This document shows positions 8,790 to 17,411 of a stretch of DNA of 45,259 nt, piece after piece. The stretch is from an uncultured Eggerthellaceae bacterium. Its GTDB lineage: Bacteria; Actinomycetota; Coriobacteriia; Coriobacteriales; Eggerthellaceae. How positions within the stretch are numbered: position 1 is the stretch's first letter; every line of letters starts with the position of its first letter. Both the position numbers and the translations under genes were made by a program. Below the pieces are notes generated by a model, which ran no database searches, was not told the origin of the DNA, and was given only the letters and a program-made list of their open reading frames with translations. Location of the stretch: positions 1 through 45,259 of the forward strand of contig CAKUOV010000015.1 in the NCBI GenBank assembly GCA_934670115.1, in the 5' to 3' direction.

Positions 8790-9565
8790 CAGCAAAGCAC
8801 CCCCGTTTTGAGGCAAACCGCAAGCACCAGAAGTGCTATCGCAGCAATGAGACACACGATGTCAACCGCGCGCACTCTCAAGCGATAATACGAAGTGCGG
8901 TGCTCACTTGCCCCCACGCCGCGAACGACGACCGCATTCCCCAGCTCGTCGGCGACCTGGCCTAAACGTGCAATCACAGGCACAAGGAAATGCTCGGCCG
9001 TCTTGGCAGGATGGCGCACGACCGACCTTAGCGTGAGCGCAATGCCGCGCGTCTTCATGGCGTCAGCGACGGCGGAGAATTCGCGGCCCATGGTGGGAAG
9101 GAAACGAAATGCCACGCACACGGCCACCGACACGTTCGCAGGAACGCGCATCGCCTGCAGCGCACAAGCAAGCTCGCCAAGTCGCGTGGTTGCAATCATG
9201 TTGAAAGCGAACATAAAGGCAGGCAGAACATGGCGATACATAAGAAGCGACGCTGCAAAGGGCGAAAGCAAGGTGTTCTCGGTTGCCACGAATAGCTGCG
9301 CCGTTACGGCAAACAGCACGTAAAAGGCAAGCCAGCGCACAATCGCAGAAAAGCGACGACAATACGCCATCGCGATAACGGTAAGCGCTAAAACGCCTAT
9401 CTCGGCGGGCAAGCTTTGCGTAAGAGCCATCTGCACGTTGATTGCCACCAGCACCGCAAGCGACACGCGCGGATCCAGATGGCGCGGTGCGGCGTTGACA
9501 GACGCCGAAGTCTGTGTTTGCGCTATCGCGCCCAAGGGCAAAGGTGCATCAATCGAAAGAGCCAT
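8789..9565 (-). CDS. ECF transporter T component (CbiQ-like)
   Basis: A 258-residue membrane scaffold subunit with about six hydrophobic segments. The coupling-helix motif SxxxRGI is visible as ADAMKTRGIAL near residue 163, and a second Arg-Gly pair as VVVRGVG near 215. This subunit transmits ATP hydrolysis from the fused ATPase to the S component. It is the first gene of the minus-strand operon and is divergent from the AraC regulator. ATG at 9565 is preceded by AAGGA at about ten bases; an upstream extension to 9688 would run through the putative operator and promoter and is rejected. Confidence 0.85.
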   Translation of the reverse strand: MALSIDAPLPLGAIAQTQTSASVNAAPRHLDPRVSLAVLVAINVQMALTQSLPAEIGVLALTVIAMAYCRRFSAIVRWLAFYVLFAVTAQLFVATENTLLSPFAASLLMYRHVLPAFMFAFNMIATTRLGELACALQAMRVPANVSVAVCVAFRFLPTMGREFSAVADAMKTRGIALTLRSVVRHPAKTAEHFLVPVIARLGQVADELGNAVVVRGVGASEHRTSYYRLRVRAVDIVCLIAAIALLVLAVCLKTGVLC

Positions 9566-9590
9566 GCGATTCTCGTCCTTCTTTCTATTA

Positions 9591-9610
9591 GTTAGCCTTA
9601 GGTAACTTAT
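9591..9610. promoter_or_regulatory. shared operator-like motif, copy 1
   Basis: GTTAGCCTTAGGTAACTTAT lies between the divergent ECF operon and its AraC regulator. The core GTTAxCxxxxGxTAAC is an imperfect palindrome. A copy with 17 of 20 identical bases lies at 26189-26208 in the equivalent divergent region of the second transporter module. It overlaps the expected -35 position of the regulator's promoter (TATAAT at 9617-9622). The GTTAGCCT/AGGTAAC character recalls DtxR/IdeR-type iron boxes; that reading is inference, and an AraC site is equally possible. Confidence 0.55.
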
Positions 9611-9616
9611 TCGCGG

Positions 9617-9622
9617 TATAAT
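9617..9622 (+). promoter_or_regulatory. -10 box of the AraC regulator gene
   Basis: Perfect TATAAT, 38 bases before the chosen ATG. The -35 region is poor (AGCCTT) and coincides with the shared motif at 9591-9610, as expected for an activated or repressed promoter. Confidence 0.5.
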
Positions 9623-9660
9623 AAAGCTCGATGAAGCGATGCAAAAGACGGAGCGAGGAA

Positions 9661-10713
9661 ATGGAAAACCACGCCGAAAAGAATTCAAGTTTTACCGAAA
9701 AATCAAATGAAAGCTATGTCTCGGGACAGGGAAACCAGCTCTACGACATGTTCGTCACGCAGCTTTCGCAACTGCACACCGTATGCGCGAAGGAAGCGCT
9801 CGCGCACGGATTCGGGCGAGCCGACCTGGTGCGAAGCATCGGGGAGACATGGTTCGTCGATCCCCAATACGGCAAAGGCTCCTACTGGTTCTACCTCATG
9901 GACGGCGATACTATCGTCGTATCGATGGACATCACGTACGGACGCACCGTAGAGGCAGCCATAGAGACTGTCCCCTATCTGGGTTTCGGTCTCTACGAGC
10001 ATGCGATGCCCATGTACTGCTCGCCCGAGTGCGCCGGGTCGAACTGCAAGCCCATAGGGCACGACTGGAATGGCGGCCCCTGCATAAGTTCGTTTGAACC
10101 CAACAAGCGGCTGTCATCAGCATCAATCACTATAGCCCCTGAAGCAATACGCCGCTACGCGAATGCCTTGGGCTGTGATGAGAAGAAACTGCACCGTGCT
10201 ATTAGGCAACTCACCACGTCGAACGGCGTGCCCGGTTTACCCTCGGCGCTTCGAGGGCTCGACATCACCTACCCGGTTGCATCGGTAGCCGATGCGTATT
10301 ATCACGCCAAGGTGATTGAATGCTTCGCGCTGTTAGCAAGCAGCATTCCCGAAAAGGGCACGGCAACCGACGTCGTGCGTATAAGCGACAGGGACTGCGT
10401 CGAATGCATCTGCTCCTACATCGACAACAACCTATCATCTGACCTTAGCACGAAGACGCTATGCAACATCGCCCATGTAAGCGAGGGGAAGATGATATCA
10501 GCGTTTCGCAATGTGCAGGGTGACACCCCGCAAAGCTACATCCGCGCAAAGCGCCTGGAGTACGGTCGGCGTCTTCTCCTTGACGGAAGCCGCGAGATTG
10601 GCGAAATCGCCAAAAGCGCAGGTTACCGCAACCAAGGAGCGTTCACCGACGCATTCAAGCGTGCCTACGGCACGACACCGCGCGCCTATCGCAAAAGATT
10701 GCGCATCGAATAG
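9661..10713 (+). CDS. AraC-family regulator of the ECF/IrtAB operon
   Basis: A 350-residue regulator. The last 100 residues form the double helix-turn-helix of AraC/XylS proteins: SxKTLCNIAHVSEGKMISAF, then IGEIAKSAGYRNQGAFTDAFKRAYGTTPRAYR. The N-terminal 240 residues are a ligand or metal sensing part; it contains a cysteine cluster C120-x3-C124-x4-C129-x11-C141 with His134 between. ATG 9661 is chosen because GGAG lies seven bases upstream; an ATG ten codons earlier has no such site. It is divergent from the transporter operon, the layout of YbtA-type activators of siderophore uptake, so it probably senses the imported compound or metal. A large palindrome follows the stop codon. Confidence 0.85.
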   Translation: MENHAEKNSSFTEKSNESYVSGQGNQLYDMFVTQLSQLHTVCAKEALAHGFGRADLVRSIGETWFVDPQYGKGSYWFYLMDGDTIVVSMDITYGRTVEAAIETVPYLGFGLYEHAMPMYCSPECAGSNCKPIGHDWNGGPCISSFEPNKRLSSASITIAPEAIRRYANALGCDEKKLHRAIRQLTTSNGVPGLPSALRGLDITYPVASVADAYYHAKVIECFALLASSIPEKGTATDVVRISDRDCVECICSYIDNNLSSDLSTKTLCNIAHVSEGKMISAFRNVQGDTPQSYIRAKRLEYGRRLLLDGSREIGEIAKSAGYRNQGAFTDAFKRAYGTTPRAYRKRLRIE

Positions 10714-10730
10714 GACATAGTATCGAGGAT

Positions 10731-10773
10731 GGAACAGGGGACGGAGGTTTGTTCCACTCCCGTCCCCTGTTCC
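10731..10773. repeat. GGAACAGGGGAC dispersed repeat, palindromic copy
   Basis: GGAACAGGGGACGG at 10731 and CCGTCCCCTGTTCC at 10760-10773 form a 14-bp perfect inverted repeat around a GTTTGTTCC centre. Single-sided copies recur at 14251-14341, 17333-17357, 18288-18312 and 21677-21701. In this place it could also act as a terminator-like hairpin 17 bases after the regulator's stop. Confidence 0.75.
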
Positions 10774-10945
10774 ACTCGATTGGATTCTCGCGAAGATTCT
10801 GTAGCTTTTTGTTGGCAAAAGGGCGCTTTGATACCCGAGTCTCAATTAGCTCACGTCATCGACAAGCAAAATGCGTCGCTTTTACAAATGCCTTAAAATC
10901 TATCAAAGCAGAATCTCAATAAAAAACGAGTTAGACGGTGATCGC

Positions 10946-13108
10946 ATGCAATCAGCCCAAAGAAATACGGAATGGATCAAGTTCTACGAAGAGTTCGCAG
11001 ATGCTTTGCTTATGTTCCAAAACAACCGAGAAGATCTGATTGGCGTAATCGAGAAGGTTTTTACGAAGGTTGGGCTGAAGCTTCCGAAGCTCGAGGCCGA
11101 GAACCCTCCCGCAGACATCGATCCCTTTACCGTGATTGGCCTGTTCAACAAGGGCATCACCGACAAGAACCGAAAGTCGATCATGCGGGCTTTTGCAGAC
11201 GAGCTTGAGATGACCTCCCCTGTTCCTGACTCTTTTGACGGCGTGCCCGTGCTCAACAACCTGAACGCCACCTTCTATAGGTTTAGCGATGACAAGGCGC
11301 GAAGCGACAAGGACATCGAGAACCTTTGGCACCTGTTTGCAGCTGCTATAAACTATGCCGATTCCAAAACCAAGAAAAGCAGAAACGAATTTGCTGCCGC
11401 CTTCGACGAGGTCAAGGACTTGAAGGGAAACCGCTGGAAGCTCACGATGAGCCTTTACTGGATTCGCCCTTATTCCTTCTTGAACCTTGACAGCCGCAAT
11501 CGCTGGTTTATCGCCGAAATGTCTGGGTTTCCCGAGGATATCGCGAAGGACGCCAAGATGCTACACGAGGTCCCGCCTGCCCGTGATTACCTGTCCATCA
11601 GCGACCGCATCTCCGAAAGCATGGCTAGCGGCTCATATTGTTTCTCGGACTTCCCCTCCCTTTCCCACGAAGCTTGGATCGTTTCCGAGAAGGTAAATGA
11701 GGAGAACAGGAAGTCAGCAAGCGATGATATTGCGACCGACGAAGTTCTCGCAGACGTCCGAGGCACCCACTATTGGCTTTACTCCCCAGGAACGGGAGCC
11801 TACCTTTGGGATGAGCTTCGCGAGCGCGGCGAGATGGCGATTGGCTGGGAGGAAATCGGCGATCTTTCCGCCTACGGCAGCAAAGAATCAATGAAACAGG
11901 CCATGAAGGAAATGATCGATCCGTCCAAGCCTTTCAAGAACGCCGCTCATGCGACCTGGCAGTTCGTCAACGAGATGAAGCCGGGAGACGTGGTGTATGC
12001 AAAGAAGGGTATGTTCGAACTAGTCGGCAGGGGCATCGTAACCTCCGACTATCGTTACGACCCTTCCCTTGGCGAGGACAGGTCTAACGTCAGGTCAGTG
12101 GAATGGACGCATGCTGGCACCTGGGAGCATCCTGGGCAGGCTGCGATGAAGACCCTCACGGACGTCACGCCCTACAAGGACTATGTTGAGAAGCTGGAAG
12201 CTATCTTCTCCTCTGAACAGACCGAAGAGGAGGAGCCTGAATCAACTTATCCCGTCTACACGAAAGACGAGTTCCTCAACGATGTGTTCATGAACGAAGA
12301 AGATTACGATGAGCTCGCATTCCTCGTCCGAACGAAAAAGAACGTAATCCTGCAGGGCGCGCCCGGCGTTGGAAAGACGTACTGCGCCAAGCGGCTTGCA
12401 TACTCGCTCATGGGTCATAAGGACTCTTCTCGCGTGATGATGGTCCAGTTCCATCAGAGCTATTCTTACGAAGACTTTATCGAAGGCTACCGCCCCTCTG
12501 GTAAAGGGTTTGAGCTTCGCAAGGGTCCGTTCTATCGATTCTGCAAGAAGGCCGAGGTCGACAGCGACAACGAGTACTTCTTCATCATCGACGAAATCAA
12601 CAGGGGCAATCTCAGTAAGATATTTGGCGAGCTCTTCATGCTGATTGAGGCAGACAAGCGCGGCGTTGGGTTGAACCTCCTGTATTCCGATGAGGAGTTT
12701 TCCGTGCCAAAGAACGTTCGCATCATCGGCATGATGAACACGGCGGACAGAAGTCTTGCCATGCTCGATTACGCCCTGCGCAGGCGCTTCGCGTTCTTTG
12801 ACATTCGCCCGGGATTCGACTCGGACGGATTCAATGCTTACTTGGACGACTTGGATAGCAACCAATTCGCATCACTGGTCTCAACGGTCAAGCAGCTTAA
12901 TGTTGAAATTTCCGAAGACGACACCCTCGGCGAGGGGTTCTGCATCGGCCACAGCTACTTCTGTGGCATTCCCGCAGGAAAGGCGGATAGCGCGCGACTC
13001 GCTGCTATCGTGAACTACGAGCTCGTGCCGCTTCTGCGTGAGTATTGGTACGACGAACCGGCGAAGGTTAAGGAGTGGGCGCAGCGCCTGAAGGCAGCCG
13101 CAAATTAA
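10946..13108 (+). CDS. mcrB: McrB-like GTPase subunit with EVE/PUA-like base-reader domain
   Basis: A 720-residue restriction motor subunit. Residues 1-270 are an unassigned helical region. Residues 275-420 (HYWLYSPGTGAYLW, then IGWEEIGDL, WQFVNEMKPGDVVYAKKG, VEWTHAGTW) look like an EVE/PUA-like domain, the fold used by many McrB relatives to read modified bases. Residues 455-715 are the McrB AAA+ domain: Walker A GAPGVGKT (471-478), Walker B with D549-E550 in IIDEINRGN, and the MNTADRS motif (about 597-603). With McrC it would cut DNA carrying modified cytosine or other modified bases. ATG 10946 follows GGTGAT; a frame reaching 10871 has no ribosome-binding site. McrC starts four bases after the stop. 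Confidence 0.9.
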   Translation: MQSAQRNTEWIKFYEEFADALLMFQNNREDLIGVIEKVFTKVGLKLPKLEAENPPADIDPFTVIGLFNKGITDKNRKSIMRAFADELEMTSPVPDSFDGVPVLNNLNATFYRFSDDKARSDKDIENLWHLFAAAINYADSKTKKSRNEFAAAFDEVKDLKGNRWKLTMSLYWIRPYSFLNLDSRNRWFIAEMSGFPEDIAKDAKMLHEVPPARDYLSISDRISESMASGSYCFSDFPSLSHEAWIVSEKVNEENRKSASDDIATDEVLADVRGTHYWLYSPGTGAYLWDELRERGEMAIGWEEIGDLSAYGSKESMKQAMKEMIDPSKPFKNAAHATWQFVNEMKPGDVVYAKKGMFELVGRGIVTSDYRYDPSLGEDRSNVRSVEWTHAGTWEHPGQAAMKTLTDVTPYKDYVEKLEAIFSSEQTEEEEPESTYPVYTKDEFLNDVFMNEEDYDELAFLVRTKKNVILQGAPGVGKTYCAKRLAYSLMGHKDSSRVMMVQFHQSYSYEDFIEGYRPSGKGFELRKGPFYRFCKKAEVDSDNEYFFIIDEINRGNLSKIFGELFMLIEADKRGVGLNLLYSDEEFSVPKNVRIIGMMNTADRSLAMLDYALRRRFAFFDIRPGFDSDGFNAYLDDLDSNQFASLVSTVKQLNVEISEDDTLGEGFCIGHSYFCGIPAGKADSARLAAIVNYELVPLLREYWYDEPAKVKEWAQRLKAAAN

Positions 13109-13112
13109 AGAA

Positions 13113-14156
13113 ATGATTCCAGTCAAGAACATCTACTACATGCTCGCTTACGCCTTCTCTGCTTTGCGGAGCAAGGGTTATGCAAGTATTGCCGCAGAAG
13201 AGTTTGATCGCACGGAAGATCTTCTTGCAGCCATTTTGACAAAAGGAATTAACCAGCAGGCCAAGCGTGGCCTTAAGAGGGACTATGTCTCCACCAGAGA
13301 GGACGCAAGGTCCCCCAAGGGCAAGATTGACATATCCTCCTCCATCAAAATGAACTCCCAGATAAAAGGTCGTTTGCACTGCGAGTTCGACGAATTCACC
13401 GCGAATAACTACCTCAACCAGATTCTAAAGACCGCAAGCAACAAGCTGCTCAGGTCAAAGATAAGCAAGGATAGGAGTAAGGCGCTGAAAAGGGCTCTTT
13501 CCTATTTATCATCTGTTGATTTATTGGACGAACGCAAGATTGTATGGAACCGCAGATATGACAGGAACAGCCGAACATATCAAATGTTGGTTTCCGTCTC
13601 TTACCTTGTCATCCGGGGACTGATTCAAACAGAAAACGTGGGAAATCTGAAAATCGAGGTCTTCGATGAGGAGGTCATGAGCAGGCTTTACGAGAAGTTC
13701 GTGCTCGAGTACTTCAGGGCAGAACACGGAAAAGAGCTCTCGGCAACCGCCCCGTTCGTTCCTTGGGCGCTCGATGACGACTACGACAACCTTCTGCCCG
13801 CCATGCGTACTGACATCACTCTCGAAAGACGCAAATCAGATTCAAGAAATATACTCATCATCGACACCAAGTACTACACCCACTCGCTCCAAACGCGTTT
13901 TGGCCGACATTCGGTTCACTCGGAAAACCTGTATCAAATCTTCGCTTACGTTAAAAACATGGAAGCTGGCCTGGCAGCGCAGGAAATAGAACATAGGATT
14001 TCCGGGATGCTTCTTTATGCCAAGACGGACGAGAATATCTCTCTAGACGAGTCTTACAAGATGAGTGGAAACCAGATAACAGTCCGGACATTGGATCTAA
14101 ATCAGCCTTTTGAATTGGTCCGTCAACAACTTGACTCGATAGCCAAGACTGTTTAG
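13113..14156 (+). CDS. mcrC: McrC-like nuclease subunit
   Basis: A 347-residue partner of McrB. It has the McrC N-terminal PVKNIYYMLAYAF start and a C-terminal PD-(D/E)xK nuclease core: Asp234 in MRTDITL and Asp251-x-Lys253 in LIIDTKYY, followed by a QIFAYV helix. In type IV restriction McrC stimulates McrB nucleotide hydrolysis and supplies the cleavage centre. The ATG lies four bases after the mcrB stop, so the two are co-translated. The codon and base composition is slightly more A-rich than that of flanking transport genes, in keeping with a mobile defence cassette. Confidence 0.9.
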   Translation: MIPVKNIYYMLAYAFSALRSKGYASIAAEEFDRTEDLLAAILTKGINQQAKRGLKRDYVSTREDARSPKGKIDISSSIKMNSQIKGRLHCEFDEFTANNYLNQILKTASNKLLRSKISKDRSKALKRALSYLSSVDLLDERKIVWNRRYDRNSRTYQMLVSVSYLVIRGLIQTENVGNLKIEVFDEEVMSRLYEKFVLEYFRAEHGKELSATAPFVPWALDDDYDNLLPAMRTDITLERRKSDSRNILIIDTKYYTHSLQTRFGRHSVHSENLYQIFAYVKNMEAGLAAQEIEHRISGMLLYAKTDENISLDESYKMSGNQITVRTLDLNQPFELVRQQLDSIAKTV

Positions 14157-14250
14157 CGGCCCAACCGCACAATCGAGACTGATCGATATCGATATCGCCT
14201 TTAACTGATCACGTTGCGGCCTTAGGCCGGAACGCGGAATAAGAAGCGGC

Positions 14251-14341
14251 GGATGTTTGTTCCAAAAAGTCATCTTGCACATGTCAACGCGACCTCCAAC
14301 AGCGCGGGAGCCAAAGGAGGCAAACCTTCATCCCCTGTTCC
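14251..14341. repeat. GGAACAGGGGAC repeat, degenerate split copy
   Basis: GGATGTTTGTTCC (14251-14263) and CAAACCTTCATCCCCTGTTCC-type sequence (14319-14341) are the two halves of the dispersed palindrome, separated by about 55 bases. The rest of 14157-14370 holds a small CGGCC-TTA-GGCCG hairpin and no gene. Confidence 0.5.
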
Positions 14342-14370
14342 ACGCCCAAGCAAGCAAAAGCGCTTAACGT

Positions 14371-15221
14371 CTACAGGAAAGGCGCTATGGATTTCATAAC
14401 TTCCTGGATGGAATCGAGCGTTTTCTCGAAAGACAAGTCTGCGGCATAAGAATGTTTCGATGCGTATGTCCGCCATTGCCAGCAAAGACCGTCATCCGCC
14501 CTCATGGCATCGATGATTTCCCTGCGGCGCGCAACCGCCTCTTGACTGTTTCGCTTCTCGCACGTCGCTACAAGGGCTCGAGCGAGGATGCGGCCATGGA
14601 CCACGCAACCTCGAACGCGCCAGAGCTCGTAAATATCGTAGAAGTCGCGGATGCGCGTAGTCGCGACGTTCCTCGCCAGGACGGTCTCAATTTTCTCGGC
14701 CAACACGGTCTCGAGTGGATAGGCCATAACCGTCGCAGAGCCCTCATCGAACACGAACGGGTACTCGTACGTGATGGCGCTGGGCGTAATTTTATCCCCT
14801 GTTTTCACATCGACCGTGAGCGGAACAGCCAATGGATCGTAGCAAGCGCGCAGGAACACCCGGATGCCGGGGTACTCGTCCGTTTCGCGAATATCGTCCG
14901 TGTGCAGCAGCTCATAGGAAAGGTCGCTTCTGCGTCTATCGCACAGATTTCTCCGAAGACCTCAGCGACCTTCGAATGAGTCAGGGTGAAGCCCCTTACC
15001 GTGGCGTCGAGGTCTTTCGTGGTACGTCTGTCCACGCCAATGAGTGATCCGATGAGCATGCCGCCCTTCACGATAATGCAATCGCGCCAAGATGGCCTGG
15101 AAATTCGGTCAATCAGCCGCTCGAGCATGTAGTTTTGCAGCATCAGTTGGGGCGACACACCTGCCGCCTTTGCCTTGTTGTTGATGAGCGCCTTGAGCTG
15201 CATGGCGTTCCTGGTCTTCAC
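14371..15221 (-). pseudogene. AbiEii/AbiGii-type nucleotidyltransferase toxin, frameshifted
   Basis: The gene is in two overlapping frames. The N-terminal part (GTG 15221 onward) carries VKGGMLIGSL and RRTTKDLDA, the GG...R-x-T-x-DlD nucleotidyltransferase signature of AbiEii toxins. The C-terminal part, in another frame, carries the LETVLAEKIETVLAR and RDFYDIYEL motifs of the same family. Reading continues smoothly if one base is restored near 14922-14931 (after IDAE; the next codons then give DLSYELLHTDDIRETDEYPG). Start is GTG 15221 with GGAGGTG five bases upstream, overlapping the antitoxin stop by four bases. The toxin would be about 283 residues. Either a real inactivation or a sequencing error. 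Confidence 0.8.
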
Positions 15222-15823
15222 AGCAGCACCTCCATGTATCTTTTCACCTTCGCGGCCACGCCGAGCTTATCGGCGAACGACTGAAGCTTTGGCAGGTTAC
15301 GCCCCTCGGACGAAAAATAAGACCGAAATGCCGGTGAGAGAAGCTGCAAGTCGGGCGACGACGTGCCACGCAGCATGTCGCACAGGGTCCGTTCGGCGCC
15401 GTAAGCGCGCACCGAGTTGCCGTACGGCGTAGCGAGCTCGGTGAGCCCAAGGTCGTGCAACCCCTCGGGCGACGATTTCGCCACGATGCCCTCCTTTTTC
15501 GCGGAGGACGGGTTGTAGCCCCTCGGGAAGCTCATCGTGAGCGACTCGGGCGCGGAGTCGCAAAGCCCAAGCAAGTAGAGCGCGGTGTCGTGCGAGAACA
15601 CGCCGCGCGCGAAACGATGTTGCGTCACCACATACTCGTCCTCCCAGGTGTCCGGTGTGCAGTATAGGCCTCGTTCGACCCTTACAAGCTCGTTGCGCTT
15701 CACAGCGTCTGCGAGGTTGCGGCTGCGGATGCCGTTCTCCCTGGCCATCGACGCGGACAAGAAACCACCGTTCGACGCAGCTATTTCCTCGATCGTTGCC
15801 GTTTTACTCACTCGTCCTTTCAT
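15218..15823 (-). CDS. AbiEi-family type IV antitoxin / autoregulator
   Basis: A 201-residue protein of the AbiEi family. It has an N-terminal winged-helix part (TIEEIAASNGGFLSASMARENG, then RVERGLYCTP), the FSHDTALYLLGL motif near residue 92, and a C-terminal antitoxin domain with YGAERTLCDMLRG. In type IV systems the antitoxin does not bind the toxin directly but counters its nucleotidyltransferase activity, and it represses its own promoter. ATG 15823 sits inside an inverted repeat that fits this autoregulation. No good Shine-Dalgarno precedes it; GTG at 15811 just after AAGGA and ATG at 15850 are alternatives. The partner toxin gene is frameshifted, so this may be an orphan antitoxin. Confidence 0.8.
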   Translation of the reverse strand: MKGRVSKTATIEEIAASNGGFLSASMARENGIRSRNLADAVKRNELVRVERGLYCTPDTWEDEYVVTQHRFARGVFSHDTALYLLGLCDSAPESLTMSFPRGYNPSSAKKEGIVAKSSPEGLHDLGLTELATPYGNSVRAYGAERTLCDMLRGTSSPDLQLLSPAFRSYFSSEGRNLPKLQSFADKLGVAAKVKRYMEVLL

Positions 15824-15850
15824 GCTACAAATTTTACAATATTGTAGCAT
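15822..15850. promoter_or_regulatory. AbiE operator: 9-bp inverted repeat over the start codon
   Basis: ATGCTACAA (15822-15830) and TTGTAGCAT (15842-15850) are a perfect inverted repeat with an 11-bp AT-rich spacer that includes another TACAATATTGTA palindrome. It overlaps the antitoxin start codon. Two inverted repeats bound cooperatively by AbiEi are known for this family; binding here is inference. Confidence 0.6.
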
Positions 15851-15915
15851 AGTAAATTCACGAGAAAGCAACCCCCGCGAAAGTCGTCCAAAATTCCGCG
15901 TTCCTCCTCCCGGCG

Positions 15916-17232
15916 TCATTCTTGGAACTCGTCCATTGCAGCATGCGCCCATCGCTCGTCAATAAAGAAAGGTTGGGCTTCTTTGAAGTCCGAATTGTTG
16001 ATGTCTGCCTCAAACAGTTCACACGCGGTGCGCTCCATGTCTACAACGAATCTTTCTTCGTTAATGCACAAGGCGAAAGAAAGAGTGCTCCCTTTAACGC
16101 CTTCGAGAAACACGTCGCATTCGTTATCCAGGGAGACAAGTCCTTGCATCTTGGCTTGACCCCGAATGCCTACCTTGAGCATCTCAAGGGCTCTATCATC
16201 CAGGCACGCATCAAAGGCCAAGACCTTCTCGCGCAAAACTCTGCGGTCATCCACGATTCTGAATCGTATTCCTTTGGATTCGGGCTCGCGAGACTGAGCA
16301 GCAAACATCGCTTCAACTCCATCCCTCATTTGCTCATTAACCACGAAGTAGACACACGCCCCATGCATCGGGTCAAGGTAGAGGCACGGGTGGGGAACGC
16401 CAGCCTCGAAGCCACATGAGTCGCAGACGAAGTTGAACAAACCTCCTTCCTTTAGGGCATTCGCCGCATCTGGGCAATCGAGGGCATTCAGAAGCGTTTG
16501 AGCCATGAACGTTATCGGCTTGCCGCAGCTTGGACAGGTGATTTCAAGCGAGTCCTGCTCAGATTCGCTCCAATTGAAATCGCTGAACTCGAAGGGAATG
16601 CAGCTTCCGGAAGCTCGTTTGGGTCGGACGCCAATGCTCTCTACCAGCTCGGCGTTCTCTGGAGATTCGTCTTCGAACTTCCAAGCTGAAACAGTGTCAG
16701 CTTCTCCGTCTAAGGCGCGTTGAGCCATTCCGGTCGGGTCTTCGACGACCTCCCACGAGTCCGCGCTGCATGGATAGAGATACGAGGTGAACTCTTCGTT
16801 ATCAATTACGCCTTCATATGTTGGGTTCTCTCGCGAACATGGCCAGTAATAGCACCTCCCCGCTGTAAGCGGAGCAAACTTGTCACCGTTGAACTCGTGC
16901 CCGACGTACCTCACTATCGACCAGTCTTCCTTGACGTTCATCCGCCTAATCTGCTGAGACAGAAGTTTGAGCAGGTCGGCCACTTCATGCTCTGGATATT
17001 TCTCGATATACGATTCAATCCTTACTTGGTAGTCCTCATAGGATTTGACCGCATACGGAATGAGGAAAGATGTCCTCCCGCAGTCCGAATCTTCAGGGAC
17101 GCCCTCAAGCTCGAAAAGTAATTCATCAATCGCATTAACTAGACCAGAAGGGTACGAGAAAACCTCTGAACCGTTCTCAACGCTAAGCGGCAGAAGACCA
17201 TATTGCTTGTGTTTCCAGGGTATATACGCCAT
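15916..17232 (-). CDS. CpXC-domain protein
   Basis: A 438-residue soluble protein with a central CpXC zinc-ribbon (PF14353): CPSCGKPITF near residue 235, FVCDSCGFEAGV near 268, then HPCLYLDPMHG. The N-terminal 200 residues are acidic and may be a separate domain; the C-terminal 130 residues resemble the usual CpXC tail. The function of the family is unknown; two CxxC knuckles suggest structural zinc. ATG 17232 follows GGAAGG by about eight bases. It is monocistronic, between the AbiE pair and an ATP-grasp gene. Confidence 0.65.
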   Translation of the reverse strand: MAYIPWKHKQYGLLPLSVENGSEVFSYPSGLVNAIDELLFELEGVPEDSDCGRTSFLIPYAVKSYEDYQVRIESYIEKYPEHEVADLLKLLSQQIRRMNVKEDWSIVRYVGHEFNGDKFAPLTAGRCYYWPCSRENPTYEGVIDNEEFTSYLYPCSADSWEVVEDPTGMAQRALDGEADTVSAWKFEDESPENAELVESIGVRPKRASGSCIPFEFSDFNWSESEQDSLEITCPSCGKPITFMAQTLLNALDCPDAANALKEGGLFNFVCDSCGFEAGVPHPCLYLDPMHGACVYFVVNEQMRDGVEAMFAAQSREPESKGIRFRIVDDRRVLREKVLAFDACLDDRALEMLKVGIRGQAKMQGLVSLDNECDVFLEGVKGSTLSFALCINEERFVVDMERTACELFEADINNSDFKEAQPFFIDERWAHAAMDEFQE

Positions 17233-17332
17233 CGCTAATACCTTCCAATCGAGGTTCTTCGTTTCTAAAATGTGCCCTTATTTTTACGCCTACTGCGGAT
17301 GAATGCATATCCTCTAATGGCGGCCTCCGTAT

Positions 17333-17357
17333 GGAACAGGGGACGAAGGTTTGTTCC
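17333..17357. repeat. GGAACAGGGGAC dispersed repeat
   Basis: Single-sided 25-bp copy beginning GGAACAGGGGACGAAGG and ending GTTTGTTCC, differing from the 10731 copy at one base. It lies between the ATP-grasp and CpXC genes. Confidence 0.75.
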
Positions 17358-17411
17358 GTTCGGTACGCCTGCTTTTCGCCCATCGTTGCTTAATAAATTG
17401 TGCCATCCCAA

